NCBI RefSeq assembly: GCF_000144915.1
Contig: NC_014374.1
Coordinates: 1,054,001 to 1,118,000, forward strand
Direction: 5' to 3'
Length of the DNA: 64,000 bases
DNA from: Acidilobus saccharovorans 345-15
GTDB taxonomy: Archaea > Thermoproteota > Thermoprotei_A > Sulfolobales > Acidilobaceae
Every line of letters starts with the position of its first letter. The stretch's first letter is position 1. A program made the position numbers and the translations under genes. This document shows positions 7,315 to 16,015 of this stretch, piece after piece. Below the pieces are notes generated by a model that did no database searches, was not told the origin of the DNA, and saw only the letters and a program-made list of their open reading frames with translations.

Positions 7315-9535
7315 GGCTGTTAGAGGTAACAACGGAAAGGTCATTTACCTATATCATGAGACTGAGGGCGAACCTGAACCGGGCCCCTCAGTTGCAGACC
7401 TTGGGCTTCCTGAAGAGCTAGTTAGGTCCCTGGAAGTCCGAGGCATAGCCAGGCTCTACAGGTTCCAGTGGGATGCCATATCAAGGATAAGGCAGGGCAA
7501 GGACACTATAATAGTGGCTGGCACGGGGACAGGCAAGACCGAGGCCTTTATGATACCCCTCATAGAGAGGGCGCTCAAGAGCAGAGGGGAGAGGTTCCTG
7601 TTAGTTTACCCCACCAAGGCCCTTGCCAGGGACCAGGCCAGAAGGCTTTCCTCACTGCTATCGGGCGTCGGCTTAAGGTATGCTGTGCTCGACGGCGACA
7701 CGCCCTCAGCGGAGCGCAGAGCAATATACGAGGACCCCCCATCGTTCATAATCACGAACCCTGACATGATACACATAGGTTTGGCCGAGTCCAAAGACTT
7801 CAGGGAACTTGTGTCTGGGATAAGCGCGGCCGTGTTTGATGAGATGCACGTGTACCAGGGCGTGCTGGGCTCTCACGTCAAGTGGGTCATATACAGGCTT
7901 TCTCAGGCAGCTGGCGCGCTGCAGCTGGTGGGGGCGGGGGCCACTATAGGCAACCCGGGTGACCTGGGGACTAAGCTCTTCTCTAGGCAGGACGTGGAGG
8001 TAGTCGAAGGCCCCAGGAGGCGTAGGGGGGAGGCGGTTCACGCGTTCGTCGACTATGGCAGGCTCAGCAGGTGGTCCTTCGCGGCCTACTTAATAGCCTC
8101 CCTGGCCTCGGAGGGCCTCAAGGTTTTGGGCTTTACTGACTCGCAACAGATGGCCGAGCTGGTGGCAAGGATCATTAAGAGGAACTATAACGTCAGCGCG
8201 GAGGTCCACAGGGCGGGGCTCCCGGCCGAGCACAGGAGGAAAGTTGAGCGTGAGTTTGCGGAGGGCTCCCTTAATGCTGTCGTGGCGACGTCAACCCTGG
8301 AGCTCGGCATAGACATAGGCGACCTGGACGCCGTGGTCATGGCGTCCCTTCCGAAGAGCTACTCGAGCTACGTTCAGCGCGCCGGCAGGGCGGGCAGGAG
8401 GGGAAGGCCAGGGCTCGTGGCGACGCTTATGGGGGACGACCCTATAGAGGCCTACTACGCCTCGAGGCCTCAGGAGTTCTTCTCAAGGGAGCCCGACCCT
8501 GGCTACATAGAGCCGGGCAACACTGAGGTGACGAAGCTACACCTCGTGGCACTGGCAATGCAGAAAGGCGTCCTGAGAAGGAGCTCCCTGCCCGGGGAAC
8601 TCCAGGTCCCCATAACGTGGGCTGCCGACAAGGGACTTCTAAGCCTAAAGGGAGACATAATAATGCCCCAGTGGAGGTCCGCCCGCGAGTTTCTGGCATC
8701 ACATGGCTTGAGATCCACGGGTCCCATGGTAAAGATAGTCCTCAACAACAAGGTAGTGGGCGAGAGGGAAATGCCCATGGCGCTTTACGACTTACATCCG
8801 GGAGCGCTGTACTACCACGCAGGGCAGCCGCTGCTCTCGTCAAGGCTCGACCTCAGCTCTATGAAGGCCTACACGGTAAAGCTTTCAGAGAACGTCAACT
8901 TTTACACGAAACCCCTGTACAGCATAGATATACTTGAAGTCAGGGCTGAGAGCTCCACCAACTACGGGCCCGTGGCTGCCGCCTATGGGGACGTCCACGT
9001 TCAAGTTTCAGTGACGGGGTATGTGATTAAGGATGAGCTCAGCGGCGCTACGCTCAACGAGGTAGAGTATGAAAGCCCCATAACTTGGGACTACTGGACC
9101 AAGGGGGTGGCCCTGAGGTACCCGCTGCTGGATTTTGACACGCTAGAGTCGTCGCTCAGTGCCTATCACGCGTTGGAGCACGTGCTCATAGCAGCCTCAA
9201 GGCCTGTCGTGGGGGCCAGTGATACAGACTTAAGCGGCGTCAGTTACCCCACAGGCCACATAGTTATCTATGACTCCCACGTAGGAGGTAACGGCGCCTC
9301 CAGGCTAGTCTACGAGAGACTGCTTAAGATACAGGAGATAGCAAAGAGCATAGTTTCATCGTGCACCTGTGAGGATGGGTGCCCCCGCTGCGTCTACTCG
9401 CCGTACTGTGGTAACAATAATAGGTACCTCTCGAGGCACGGCGCGCTGAAAGTTCTCAACAGCCTTACATTAGCAGAGAAGGGGAAGCTGGAAGTTGACG
9501 AGATATTAAGGTGGCGTAAGCTTAAGGCGGCCTGA
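7277..9535 (+). CDS. DEAD/DEAH helicase with C-terminal zinc domain, Hrq1/MrfA-like
   Basis: A superfamily 2 DNA helicase of the Hrq1/MrfA type, a family linked to interstrand-crosslink and mitomycin-damage repair in yeast and Bacillus. Walker A GTGTGKT is at residues 82-88, the DExH box reads DEMH at 188-191, and motif VI is QRAGRAGRRGR in the second RecA domain. The C-terminal DUF1998/MZB-type domain ends in a cysteine cluster (CTCEDGCPRCVYSPYC from residue 696) that should bind zinc. 752 residues is normal for archaeal members. The start ATG lies inside the preceding unknown gene, implying coupling. Confidence 0.88.
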   Translation: MESVERLEELLSKAVRGNNGKVIYLYHETEGEPEPGPSVADLGLPEELVRSLEVRGIARLYRFQWDAISRIRQGKDTIIVAGTGTGKTEAFMIPLIERALKSRGERFLLVYPTKALARDQARRLSSLLSGVGLRYAVLDGDTPSAERRAIYEDPPSFIITNPDMIHIGLAESKDFRELVSGISAAVFDEMHVYQGVLGSHVKWVIYRLSQAAGALQLVGAGATIGNPGDLGTKLFSRQDVEVVEGPRRRRGEAVHAFVDYGRLSRWSFAAYLIASLASEGLKVLGFTDSQQMAELVARIIKRNYNVSAEVHRAGLPAEHRRKVEREFAEGSLNAVVATSTLELGIDIGDLDAVVMASLPKSYSSYVQRAGRAGRRGRPGLVATLMGDDPIEAYYASRPQEFFSREPDPGYIEPGNTEVTKLHLVALAMQKGVLRRSSLPGELQVPITWAADKGLLSLKGDIIMPQWRSAREFLASHGLRSTGPMVKIVLNNKVVGEREMPMALYDLHPGALYYHAGQPLLSSRLDLSSMKAYTVKLSENVNFYTKPLYSIDILEVRAESSTNYGPVAAAYGDVHVQVSVTGYVIKDELSGATLNEVEYESPITWDYWTKGVALRYPLLDFDTLESSLSAYHALEHVLIAASRPVVGASDTDLSGVSYPTGHIVIYDSHVGGNGASRLVYERLLKIQEIAKSIVSSCTCEDGCPRCVYSPYCGNNNRYLSRHGALKVLNSLTLAEKGKLEVDEILRWRKLKAA

Positions 9536-9537
9536 AG

Positions 9538-10965
9538 TTAACCAGAATGGTGCGGCACGGGTACTGGGGACTCAACAACTAGCTTTTCCTTGCTGGCCTC
9601 CTCAAGGGGCACCATCTTGGTCTCGGGTATGAAGGCGGCAGTTATTATCATAGCTATGACACTGACAACGGCCAGTAGGCCAAAGATGAACGCTAGCCCT
9701 AGGCTGCTGCCCAGGGAGGCCTTTATCAGTGGGAACGCAAACGTCGTTATTGCTGCACCCGCCTTACCTGCGGCGGCCGAGATCCCATGGCCTGTAGATC
9801 TATATCTGACCGGGTAGACCTCCGCTGGCAGTATGAATGTAGTGGTGTTTGGCCCCAGGTTAAGTGCGGTGAACGAGAGCCCGAAGAAGGCATAGAGTAG
9901 GTAGCTGTTTACGCTTATGAACTTCATGTAGTAGAGCGCCATGGGGATGTAGATGGCTGTTACTATGGCGAACCCAATTAGCTGAAGGGGCTTCCTGCCA
10001 AGCCTGTCGACAAGCGCTGCTGCAGCGAAGTAGCCAGGTATCCCTATTAGCAGGGGTACGCCGGCCCTCAGGACAGAGGCGGTCAAGCTCTTTGTAGGCA
10101 GCAGCGATGAAGTCACGTAGGACGAGAACACGCCGGTGCCGTAGAGCGCCATGTCCATAAACGTCCATGGCAGTGTGGTGCCTATAAGCAGGGGCCAGTA
10201 CTCCCTGAAGAACTCAGAGATGGGCGTGCGCCGCGCCTTTGCCTTGGCGACCTCGCCGTCAGAGCCTAGGACTAGCCTGAGGCCCCTCCTGGCTTCGCTG
10301 GCGTCACCTTTTACAAGCAGGGAGTACCTGGGCGTCTCGGGCACGTGCCTTCTGAAGTAGACAACGAAGGCGGGGGGTATCGCCCCTACAAAGGCCACCA
10401 CCCTCCAGGCCATGTCTGCAGGCAGGTATGCGGCCGCCAGGAGGCCCGTGATCACCGCTGTGGCTATGCCAAATCCCTGCATTGAGAAGACGAGTGCAAC
10501 GCTCTTGCCCCTGCTAGAAGTGGGCGCGTACTCACTTGCTATGGTGGCTGAGGCCGGGTAATCGCCGCCTATGCCTAGGCCCATGATGGTCCTGGTGGCC
10601 AACAACATTGTGAAGTTGGTTGAGAAAGCGCTGAGTACAGCTCCAGCGGCAAGTATGCCTGCCTCTATTCCATATATCTTCTTCCTTCCAAGAAGGTCCA
10701 GAAGCCTCCCAAAGAGCAGCTGACCTACGATTGCTGAGAATATGGCTGAGGAGGCTAGCAGCGACTCCTGCACGCTAGTGAGGTGCCACAGGGGCGTCAG
10801 GAAGAGCAGCATTATGTTGATATTGAAGAGGTCGTAGGCATCCGTGAAGAAACCCATTCCGGAGATCAAGACGACTTTGAGGAGGCCCATGGTAAACCTT
10901 CCTTTGTCAAGAAGACTGAATGGGGAGCCCTTCGCGCTATTGCCTAATTGTTTTCCGTCGGACAC
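9538..10965 (-). CDS. MFS transporter, phosphate:H+ symporter (PHS)-like
   Basis: A 12-helix carrier of 475 residues. The N-terminal stretch GMGFFTDAYDLFNINIM and the GIGGDYPASATIASE signature near residues 120-135 are those of the PHS branch (inorganic phosphate and organic acid symporters); the loop motif GRLLDLLGRKK is present near residue 85. The family match suggests proton-coupled uptake of phosphate or a carboxylate, but substrate choice is unproven. Start is GTG. The gene is convergent with the helicase (two bases apart) and divergent from cytidine deaminase, with an 18-base palindrome in the shared upstream region. Confidence 0.82.
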   Translation of the reverse strand: MSDGKQLGNSAKGSPFSLLDKGRFTMGLLKVVLISGMGFFTDAYDLFNINIMLLFLTPLWHLTSVQESLLASSAIFSAIVGQLLFGRLLDLLGRKKIYGIEAGILAAGAVLSAFSTNFTMLLATRTIMGLGIGGDYPASATIASEYAPTSSRGKSVALVFSMQGFGIATAVITGLLAAAYLPADMAWRVVAFVGAIPPAFVVYFRRHVPETPRYSLLVKGDASEARRGLRLVLGSDGEVAKAKARRTPISEFFREYWPLLIGTTLPWTFMDMALYGTGVFSSYVTSSLLPTKSLTASVLRAGVPLLIGIPGYFAAAALVDRLGRKPLQLIGFAIVTAIYIPMALYYMKFISVNSYLLYAFFGLSFTALNLGPNTTTFILPAEVYPVRYRSTGHGISAAAGKAGAAITTFAFPLIKASLGSSLGLAFIFGLLAVVSVIAMIITAAFIPETKMVPLEEASKEKLVVESPVPVPHHSG

Positions 10966-11028
10966 CAGCTCACCGAATAGCCCCGTGCTACTTATCCTAT
11001 TTAAGCAATTCTATACTATATGCAGAGT

Positions 11029-11046
11029 TCTATAGAATTCTATAGA
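11029..11046. promoter_or_regulatory. 18-base perfect palindrome between divergent promoters
   Basis: TCTATAGAATTCTATAGA is a perfect palindrome lying between the PHS-like transporter and cytidine deaminase genes. The heptamer TTCTATA recurs three times within 11009-11046. A TATA-like element for the transporter (minus-strand GCTTAAATAGG, near 11000) lies beside it. It looks like an operator for a dimeric regulator; no cognate regulator is evident nearby. Confidence 0.5.
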
Positions 11047-11152
11047 TAATATATATGCTATGTTGTAATAATTGAGACTATAGGAACTATGGGGAGCGAT
11101 GTTGAGAAGCTCTTTAGGCGAACGGTCGGAACTTATAAAGGGTGTTTAGTCC

Positions 11153-11572
11153 ATGAGCGCGCCCGAGGACCTGTTAAAGGAGGCCAGAGAGACGATAGAC
11201 AGGGCTTATGCGCCCTACTCCGGCTATCGGGTGGCCTCGGCCGTAAGGGCAGGCTCTGGGGCCATTTATAGTGGCGTTAACATAGAGAACGCGAGCTATG
11301 GACTAAGCATGTGCGCCGAGAGGGTTGCTATATTCAAGGCTGTAAGCAGCGGGGAGAGAAAAGTGAAGGAAGTCCTAGTCATGGTAGAGAGGGGGGAGCC
11401 AGCCCCTCCCTGCGGGGCGTGCCTGCAGGTGATAGCTGAGTTTGGCGATGACGACACAATAATATACTCGTTCTCAAAGGAGGGAAATAAGTTAAAGGTT
11501 TGGAGGCTCTCGGAGCTGTTGCCTCACAGGTTCTCAAAAGAGTTCTTAGGGATCAAAGAGGGTCAGAAGTAG
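11153..11572 (+). CDS. cdd: Cytidine deaminase
   Basis: It deaminates cytidine and deoxycytidine to uridine forms in pyrimidine salvage. The family's zinc site is complete: the CAER motif at residues 53-56 (cysteine plus the proton-shuttling glutamate) and PPCGACLQ at about 86-93. The substrate loop NIENASYG (43-50) is also intact. At 139 residues it is the small homotetrameric type. The gene is convergent with the flavoprotein downstream, overlapping by ten bases. The exact start is uncertain because a TATA-like ACTTATAAAGG lies only about 17 bases before the ATG. Confidence 0.93.
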   Translation: MSAPEDLLKEARETIDRAYAPYSGYRVASAVRAGSGAIYSGVNIENASYGLSMCAERVAIFKAVSSGERKVKEVLVMVERGEPAPPCGACLQVIAEFGDDDTIIYSFSKEGNKLKVWRLSELLPHRFSKEFLGIKEGQK

Positions 11573-12951
11573 GGCCTCAGGGCATAGTTTATGGACTCGA
11601 ACGTCAGCGGGTGAGGCCCTGCCATCCATGCTAGGTTCTTGGCGGTCAGGTTGTTCTCTATAGCTGCCGCAAACACAGCGCTCAGCTCAGCGGCATCGTG
11701 GGCGTAGGCCTCAAAGCCCAGTATCCTGAGGGACTCCCTTTCGAGCAGTATCTTCATCCAGCCCTCCCTGCGGCCCACGATCTCTGACTGGGCGTCGTGC
11801 TTAAGCGAGTAGTTGACCACCTCGTACTGTATCCCCAGAGCCTTCAGCTCGTCCTCCGTGTAGCCAACCATGGCAATCTCAGGGTATGTGAATATAGTAT
11901 ATGGCACCGAGTGGTAGTTAAACCTGTAGACCTCCTTACCGGTAAGTATGTTCTTTGCCACAATGACGCTCTCCTTAACTGCGGCGTGGAAGAGCATGGC
12001 CTTGCCGGTGACGTCGCCAGCGGCATACACGTTAGGCAAGGTAGTCCTGAGGCCAGGCGTCACCTGCACGCCGGTCTTGTCGACTTTAAGCCCCTGGCTC
12101 TCGAGCGCTTCCAGCCCATAGCCCCTGGTCCTGGGCCTCCTCCCCACCGCCATTAGTACCTCTTCCGCTTCAACTTCAACCTCCTTGCCGTCGGCGCTCT
12201 TAGCCTTAAGCACCTTATATTCTCCCCTCTTCTCGATGCTCTGGGCTGGGCTCCTGAGGTACACATCAACGCCTGCCTCCTTCATGCGCTGCATTGCGGC
12301 CTCTGAGAGCTCCGGAGGCATGTTGGGCAGGAGCCTGTCCATCATCTCCACAATTGATACGTGAGTACCAAGCCTGCTCAGCATGTCAGCTACCTCAACC
12401 CCTATGTAGCCGCCACCTACTATTGCCAGGGACTTTGGCAGGTGACCCATCGTCTTCTGGTAGGCGAAGAGCGCGTCGCTAGTGATGGCGAGCTCCTTAC
12501 CAGGAATTGGTATTATCACGTGCTCCGCCCCAGCACCTATGACGAGCCTCTTGGTTTCGACCTCAAAGGTTCCCTCCTCAGTGTCCACCTTAACCTTGTT
12601 AGGTCCAAGTATTGTGGCCCAGCCCTTAGCAAAGGATAGGTTAGGCTCATGCTCTTTTATTTCCTCCATGTGGTGTTCGTACCTGATCCTCTGGACCTCC
12701 TCCTTGGCCTTCACGACCTCCTGCCATATCTGCTCGGGGTCTATCCTATTCGTGGTCGAGGTGTACTCCAGGATCTTTGTTCTTACAGTCTTTGATGGTA
12801 TGCAGCCTGCGTAGAGGCAGTCGCCCCCCAGGTTGCCCTTCTCGTCAACCATGAGCACTGAGAGCCCTGCTTCCGCCAGCTCGAATGCCCCAGGATAAGA
12901 GGCGCCACCACCGCCTATGAATACCACGTCAACCTTCTCTGGAAGCTTCAT
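11563..12951 (-). CDS. Dihydrolipoamide dehydrogenase-like FAD disulfide reductase
   Basis: A flavoprotein of the pyridine-nucleotide disulfide oxidoreductase class I. The FAD motif GGGGASYPGAFELAEAG, the redox pair in GGDCLYAGCIPSKT (CxxxxC) and the NAD(P)-binding GGGYIGVEVADMLSRLG are all present. The dimerisation domain ends with AGPHPLTFES, where lipoamide dehydrogenases have HxHPT; this variation makes the true substrate (lipoamide, a thiol or a metal) uncertain. The ATG at 12951 is favoured over the upstream TTG at 12966. No E1, E2 or lipoate genes lie nearby. Its promoter has a TATA at about 12992 and a 14-base palindrome. Confidence 0.85.
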   Translation of the reverse strand: MKLPEKVDVVFIGGGGASYPGAFELAEAGLSVLMVDEKGNLGGDCLYAGCIPSKTVRTKILEYTSTTNRIDPEQIWQEVVKAKEEVQRIRYEHHMEEIKEHEPNLSFAKGWATILGPNKVKVDTEEGTFEVETKRLVIGAGAEHVIIPIPGKELAITSDALFAYQKTMGHLPKSLAIVGGGYIGVEVADMLSRLGTHVSIVEMMDRLLPNMPPELSEAAMQRMKEAGVDVYLRSPAQSIEKRGEYKVLKAKSADGKEVEVEAEEVLMAVGRRPRTRGYGLEALESQGLKVDKTGVQVTPGLRTTLPNVYAAGDVTGKAMLFHAAVKESVIVAKNILTGKEVYRFNYHSVPYTIFTYPEIAMVGYTEDELKALGIQYEVVNYSLKHDAQSEIVGRREGWMKILLERESLRILGFEAYAHDAAELSAVFAAAIENNLTAKNLAWMAGPHPLTFESINYALRPYF

Positions 12952-12966
12952 AGGCACCGCCGTCAA

Positions 12967-13300
12967 AAGGAGAGAGCTGTATACAGCTGCTTAAAAGCCT
13001 ATTTTAAGGTCTTCAATTCACCCATTAGCTGAATATATTTTACTTATCTATAAGTTTTTCTAGTAGGAAAAGAGCTAAATATGCGCAGTTACTTAAAAGG
13101 GCAGCTCAGGGGATAGTCGCACATCATTATTCAGAGTCGCTCCACCGTCCTCATCGCTGCCACTTATTGAGCTGTGGCTTGCACTCTTTTACTCTTACGT
13201 AACCTTTACCGTTGAGATAATGATCATCTGTTGGCCAAGGGTTAGGCTGTGGCTGAACGTAGAAGAGCTCCGTGGGCTTTACTAAAACCTCAGGGGGCTA
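12967..13300. promoter_or_regulatory. Upstream region of the flavoprotein gene with 14-base palindrome
   Basis: AGCTGTATACAGCT (12975-12988) is a perfect palindrome placed between the minus-strand TATA-like GGCTTTTAAGC (about 12989-12999) and the flavoprotein start, a position where a repressor would block transcription. The rest, to the tRNA gene, holds AT-rich patches and no recognisable gene. Confidence 0.45.
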
Positions 13301-13374
<74 letters not shown>

Positions 13375-13408
13375 TCACGGTAGAGCCTTCCTGCGCTAAC
13401 TTTAAAGC

Positions 13409-14479
13409 TTATCTTTTATCCTCTCGCCTCGCGAGCATGGAAGCTATGGCTTGAGGGGCAGCCCTCAGAAAGTCGTCTAGGCCAAACTCTTGCCTGACGT
13501 AAAGGTCCCAGGCCCATTTAGGCATATTCCTCAGGAGGCCCTCAGCCAAGGGGGATCTGTAACTGGCCCTAGTTAGAAGCCGTGATAGCACAGCTGAACT
13601 TAAAAGACTGGATATGCCCTCAGAATATTTCTTAAGGATGGAGGTACGGTCTTCAATGCCATAACTTGATATTGCACCGGCTAACGCTTCCGCAGAAACT
13701 ATGGAGGGCCTGTTGCCCTCGCCGCTCCATGCCATTACAAGGCCTGCGGCCTCGCCTACGTTAATAATGTCGCCGGTGCTGAGCGAGGGGTTAGTGAACA
13801 CGTTTATGGGTGCGCCCTTAACTTCCAAAACATCAAAGTTCTGGCTTATCTTTTCTTTAATGTAACCTCGGACCAAGCCCTCTAGGTGGACGGCGTCATA
13901 AAGCCCGACAAAGCCAGCGCCTACGTTTATTAAGTGGCCGCTGTCATCATAAGGGAATACCCAATAAAGGCCTCCTAAAGAGGGCCTAAAGTCAAGGATT
14001 GCCTCCTCAGAGCTCCACGCGGGTACCTTAGCTATAACCCTTAGTGCAAGGACTTCCGATGAAAGAGGCAGGTTGTAGGGCCCCCTTGAATCTATGGTCA
14101 GGGCCCCTCGCTCGCCATTCCACGGCCTCCTTATTATATCAACACCGTTATCCAGGGCTGACCTCCTGAGCGACATTATAAGTCGGGGCTTGTCTATTAT
14201 GGCCCACCTGGAGTTTCCGCTCATGTTGGTCGTGGTTATGTATTTACCCTCAACAAAAACGTGGACAAAGTTTACTATGGTCTTTATGACATCATAGGCC
14301 TTGGCTAGCCTTAATGGCAGCTCCTCGAGTGTCAGCTGCTCGCCGCATGGCTTAACGTAAGAAGACTCTACGGGTTCAAAGGCCGTCACCTTAAAGCCTC
14401 TTTCGGCAAGCCTTAGTGAGAGCAGGGAGCCGGCGAGTCCTAAACCGGCGATCACTACGTCGCCTGTAAGCTTTCTCAA
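13409..14479 (-). CDS. Geranylgeranyl reductase family FAD enzyme
   Basis: A flavoenzyme of the geranylgeranyl reductase family, which saturates isoprenoid chains of archaeal membrane lipids. The N-terminal dinucleotide motif reads VVIAGLGLAGSLLSLRLAERG (residues 8-28), followed by the YVKPCGEQ segment (about 41-48) typical of the family, and a central GLYWVFPYDD...INVGAGFVG portion. At 356 residues it is slightly short of the usual 390-450. Start is TTG. Whether it acts on archaetidic lipids, quinones or other isoprenoids is not determined. It is not in an operon; the tRNA-Ile2 promoter begins right at its stop codon. Confidence 0.78.
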   Translation of the reverse strand: MRKLTGDVVIAGLGLAGSLLSLRLAERGFKVTAFEPVESSYVKPCGEQLTLEELPLRLAKAYDVIKTIVNFVHVFVEGKYITTTNMSGNSRWAIIDKPRLIMSLRRSALDNGVDIIRRPWNGERGALTIDSRGPYNLPLSSEVLALRVIAKVPAWSSEEAILDFRPSLGGLYWVFPYDDSGHLINVGAGFVGLYDAVHLEGLVRGYIKEKISQNFDVLEVKGAPINVFTNPSLSTGDIINVGEAAGLVMAWSGEGNRPSIVSAEALAGAISSYGIEDRTSILKKYSEGISSLLSSAVLSRLLTRASYRSPLAEGLLRNMPKWAWDLYVRQEFGLDDFLRAAPQAIASMLARREDKR

Positions 14480-14650
14480 GGGAGGTCACGCTCTTTACAA
14501 GATCTTGTACTGCCGACCCTTAATTCCGCAGACAAATACTCTTTTTAAGGATGTAAACCCAGGCAACAGGATTTAAGTATAGTCGCTGCCAACAACTAGC
14601 GCTTAACAAAATATTATATGAAGGCATGGGGTGAACAGGACTCATTCCTT

Positions 14651-14899
14651 TTAGCTTCTCTCCTTTCCAACGACTATTATGCTGGTAAGCGTGCTCTTTA
14701 CTCCGTTAAGCTTCCTTATCTTGTCAGTTATCAGCGACCTGAGCTTATCCATGTTCTCCGCTTCCACAAAGGCCACAAGATCGTGAATGCCGTACACCAT
14801 GTAGACTTTCTTGACCTCATCTATCTTAAGAAGCTCATTAAATATGTCATTCTCCTTGCCGACGTCCGTGTTTATCATAACGATGGCCTGTGCGCCCAT
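14651..14899 (-). CDS. Stand-alone RAM (Lrp/AsnC effector) domain protein
   Basis: A single alpha-beta RAM domain of about 82 residues without the DNA-binding helix-turn-helix that Lrp/AsnC regulators carry. The pattern MGAQAIVMINTDVG, EVKKVYMVYGIHDLVAFVEAEN and KSTLTSIIV is the standard fold. Stand-alone RAM proteins bind amino acids and form rings that may modulate full-length Lrp proteins. The ATG at 14899 fits the family start and has a GGGG stretch upstream; a longer form to 14917 is possible. It is flanked by TATA-containing spacers, and no partner regulator is adjacent. Confidence 0.82.
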   Translation of the reverse strand: MGAQAIVMINTDVGKENDIFNELLKIDEVKKVYMVYGIHDLVAFVEAENMDKLRSLITDKIRKLNGVKSTLTSIIVVGKERS

Positions 14900-15118
14900 A
14901 TACAGTCCCCAAACCACTTTATATTATCTAAGGCTCTGCCGAATATAACCTTTAGTGGCTCATTAGGCATAATGGTTTTACGTTAGGGAAAGTGCTAGCT
15001 TATAAAAAGTCCCGCTTAACTTTCTCGTTAGGCTGACATGTAATACACGTCCTTGAGGGTTCGCTTTAACTTATAGAGCTAAATTCCTAAGACTCAAAGA
15101 AGCTCAAGGGCGCGGGCC

Positions 15119-16015
15119 TTGTATGCAGTAGTGTCAGGCCCAGATGAGGTGTCTAGGGCTTTCGCTAAGTCGCTGGCTAACTCGATAAATGGGTCCCTGT
15201 GTGAGCCCCAATACAAGGAGTTCCCTGATGGAGAGCAGTATATTAGAGTTACATGCGATGTTAAGGGCGTGGACGCGATATATGTCAAGACCATGATACC
15301 CAGGCAGGACTCGTCAGTGGTGGCCAGCCTGCTGGCGGCTGACTCGCTTAAGGCTTCTGGGGCTAACAGGGTCATACTGGTAGCTCCCTATCTTGCATAT
15401 GCCAGGCAAGACAGGCAGTTTCTTCAGGGGGAGCCGGTCAGCGTAAGGTCTGTGCTGAGAGCCCTCTGGTCAGCCGGGTTTACCCACATAGCTACAGTGG
15501 AGGTCCATAAAGCCGAAAGCCTAAGGCAGTTCCCTGGCGTCGCACTTAACGTGAGGCCCTATTCTTACATGGCTGACATACTTGGGATAAGCGGCCCTAA
15601 CTACGTGGTCCTGTCGCCTGACCTTGGAGCCCTTGAAAGGGCAAAATCGCTCGCAGAGCACCTGGGAACATCTTATGATTACATTGAAAAGCAAAGGGAT
15701 AGAGTCACAGGCGAGATCACCATGAGACCAAAGCAGTTGGACGTAGCTGGCAAGGACGTGATAATAGTGGACGACATCATTAGCACAGGGGGCACGGTGG
15801 CCAAGGCTGCAGAAATGCTTAAGGAGCAGGGCGCCAGGAGCATCATTGTTATGGTTGCGCACGCCGTCTTAGCTCAGGGAGCCGAAGAGAGGCTTAGGTC
15901 TGCAGGCATAACCCAGGTTTATGCTGCTAACACCACGCCGGCTCAGAGCAGCATCGTCAAACAAGTTGACGTGGCGCCGCTAGTCGCTAAAGAGCTATCC
16001 AAAGCCTTAGCTTAA
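15119..16015 (+). CDS. prs: Ribose-phosphate pyrophosphokinase (PRPP synthetase)
   Basis: It makes PRPP from ribose 5-phosphate and ATP for nucleotide and amino-acid synthesis. The catalytic segment LVAPYLAYARQDRQF (about 88-102) and the PRPP loop DVIIVDDIISTGGT (about 212-225) are complete. At 298 residues it is the short archaeal class. The start TTG is chosen because the protein then begins YAVVSGPDEVS as expected. Possible TATA elements lie at 14999-15006 and around 15068. It is convergent with, and overlaps by four bases, a PRTase-fold regulator, so both PRPP synthesis and a PRPP-sensing candidate sit together. Confidence 0.94.
   Translation: MYAVVSGPDEVSRAFAKSLANSINGSLCEPQYKEFPDGEQYIRVTCDVKGVDAIYVKTMIPRQDSSVVASLLAADSLKASGANRVILVAPYLAYARQDRQFLQGEPVSVRSVLRALWSAGFTHIATVEVHKAESLRQFPGVALNVRPYSYMADILGISGPNYVVLSPDLGALERAKSLAEHLGTSYDYIEKQRDRVTGEITMRPKQLDVAGKDVIIVDDIISTGGTVAKAAEMLKEQGARSIIVMVAHAVLAQGAEERLRSAGITQVYAANTTPAQSSIVKQVDVAPLVAKELSKALA

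Noticed and set aside
11089-11271. A plus-strand frame overlapping the start of cytidine deaminase
   Set aside because: Most of it is in a shadow frame of the clear cytidine deaminase gene; no family resemblance.
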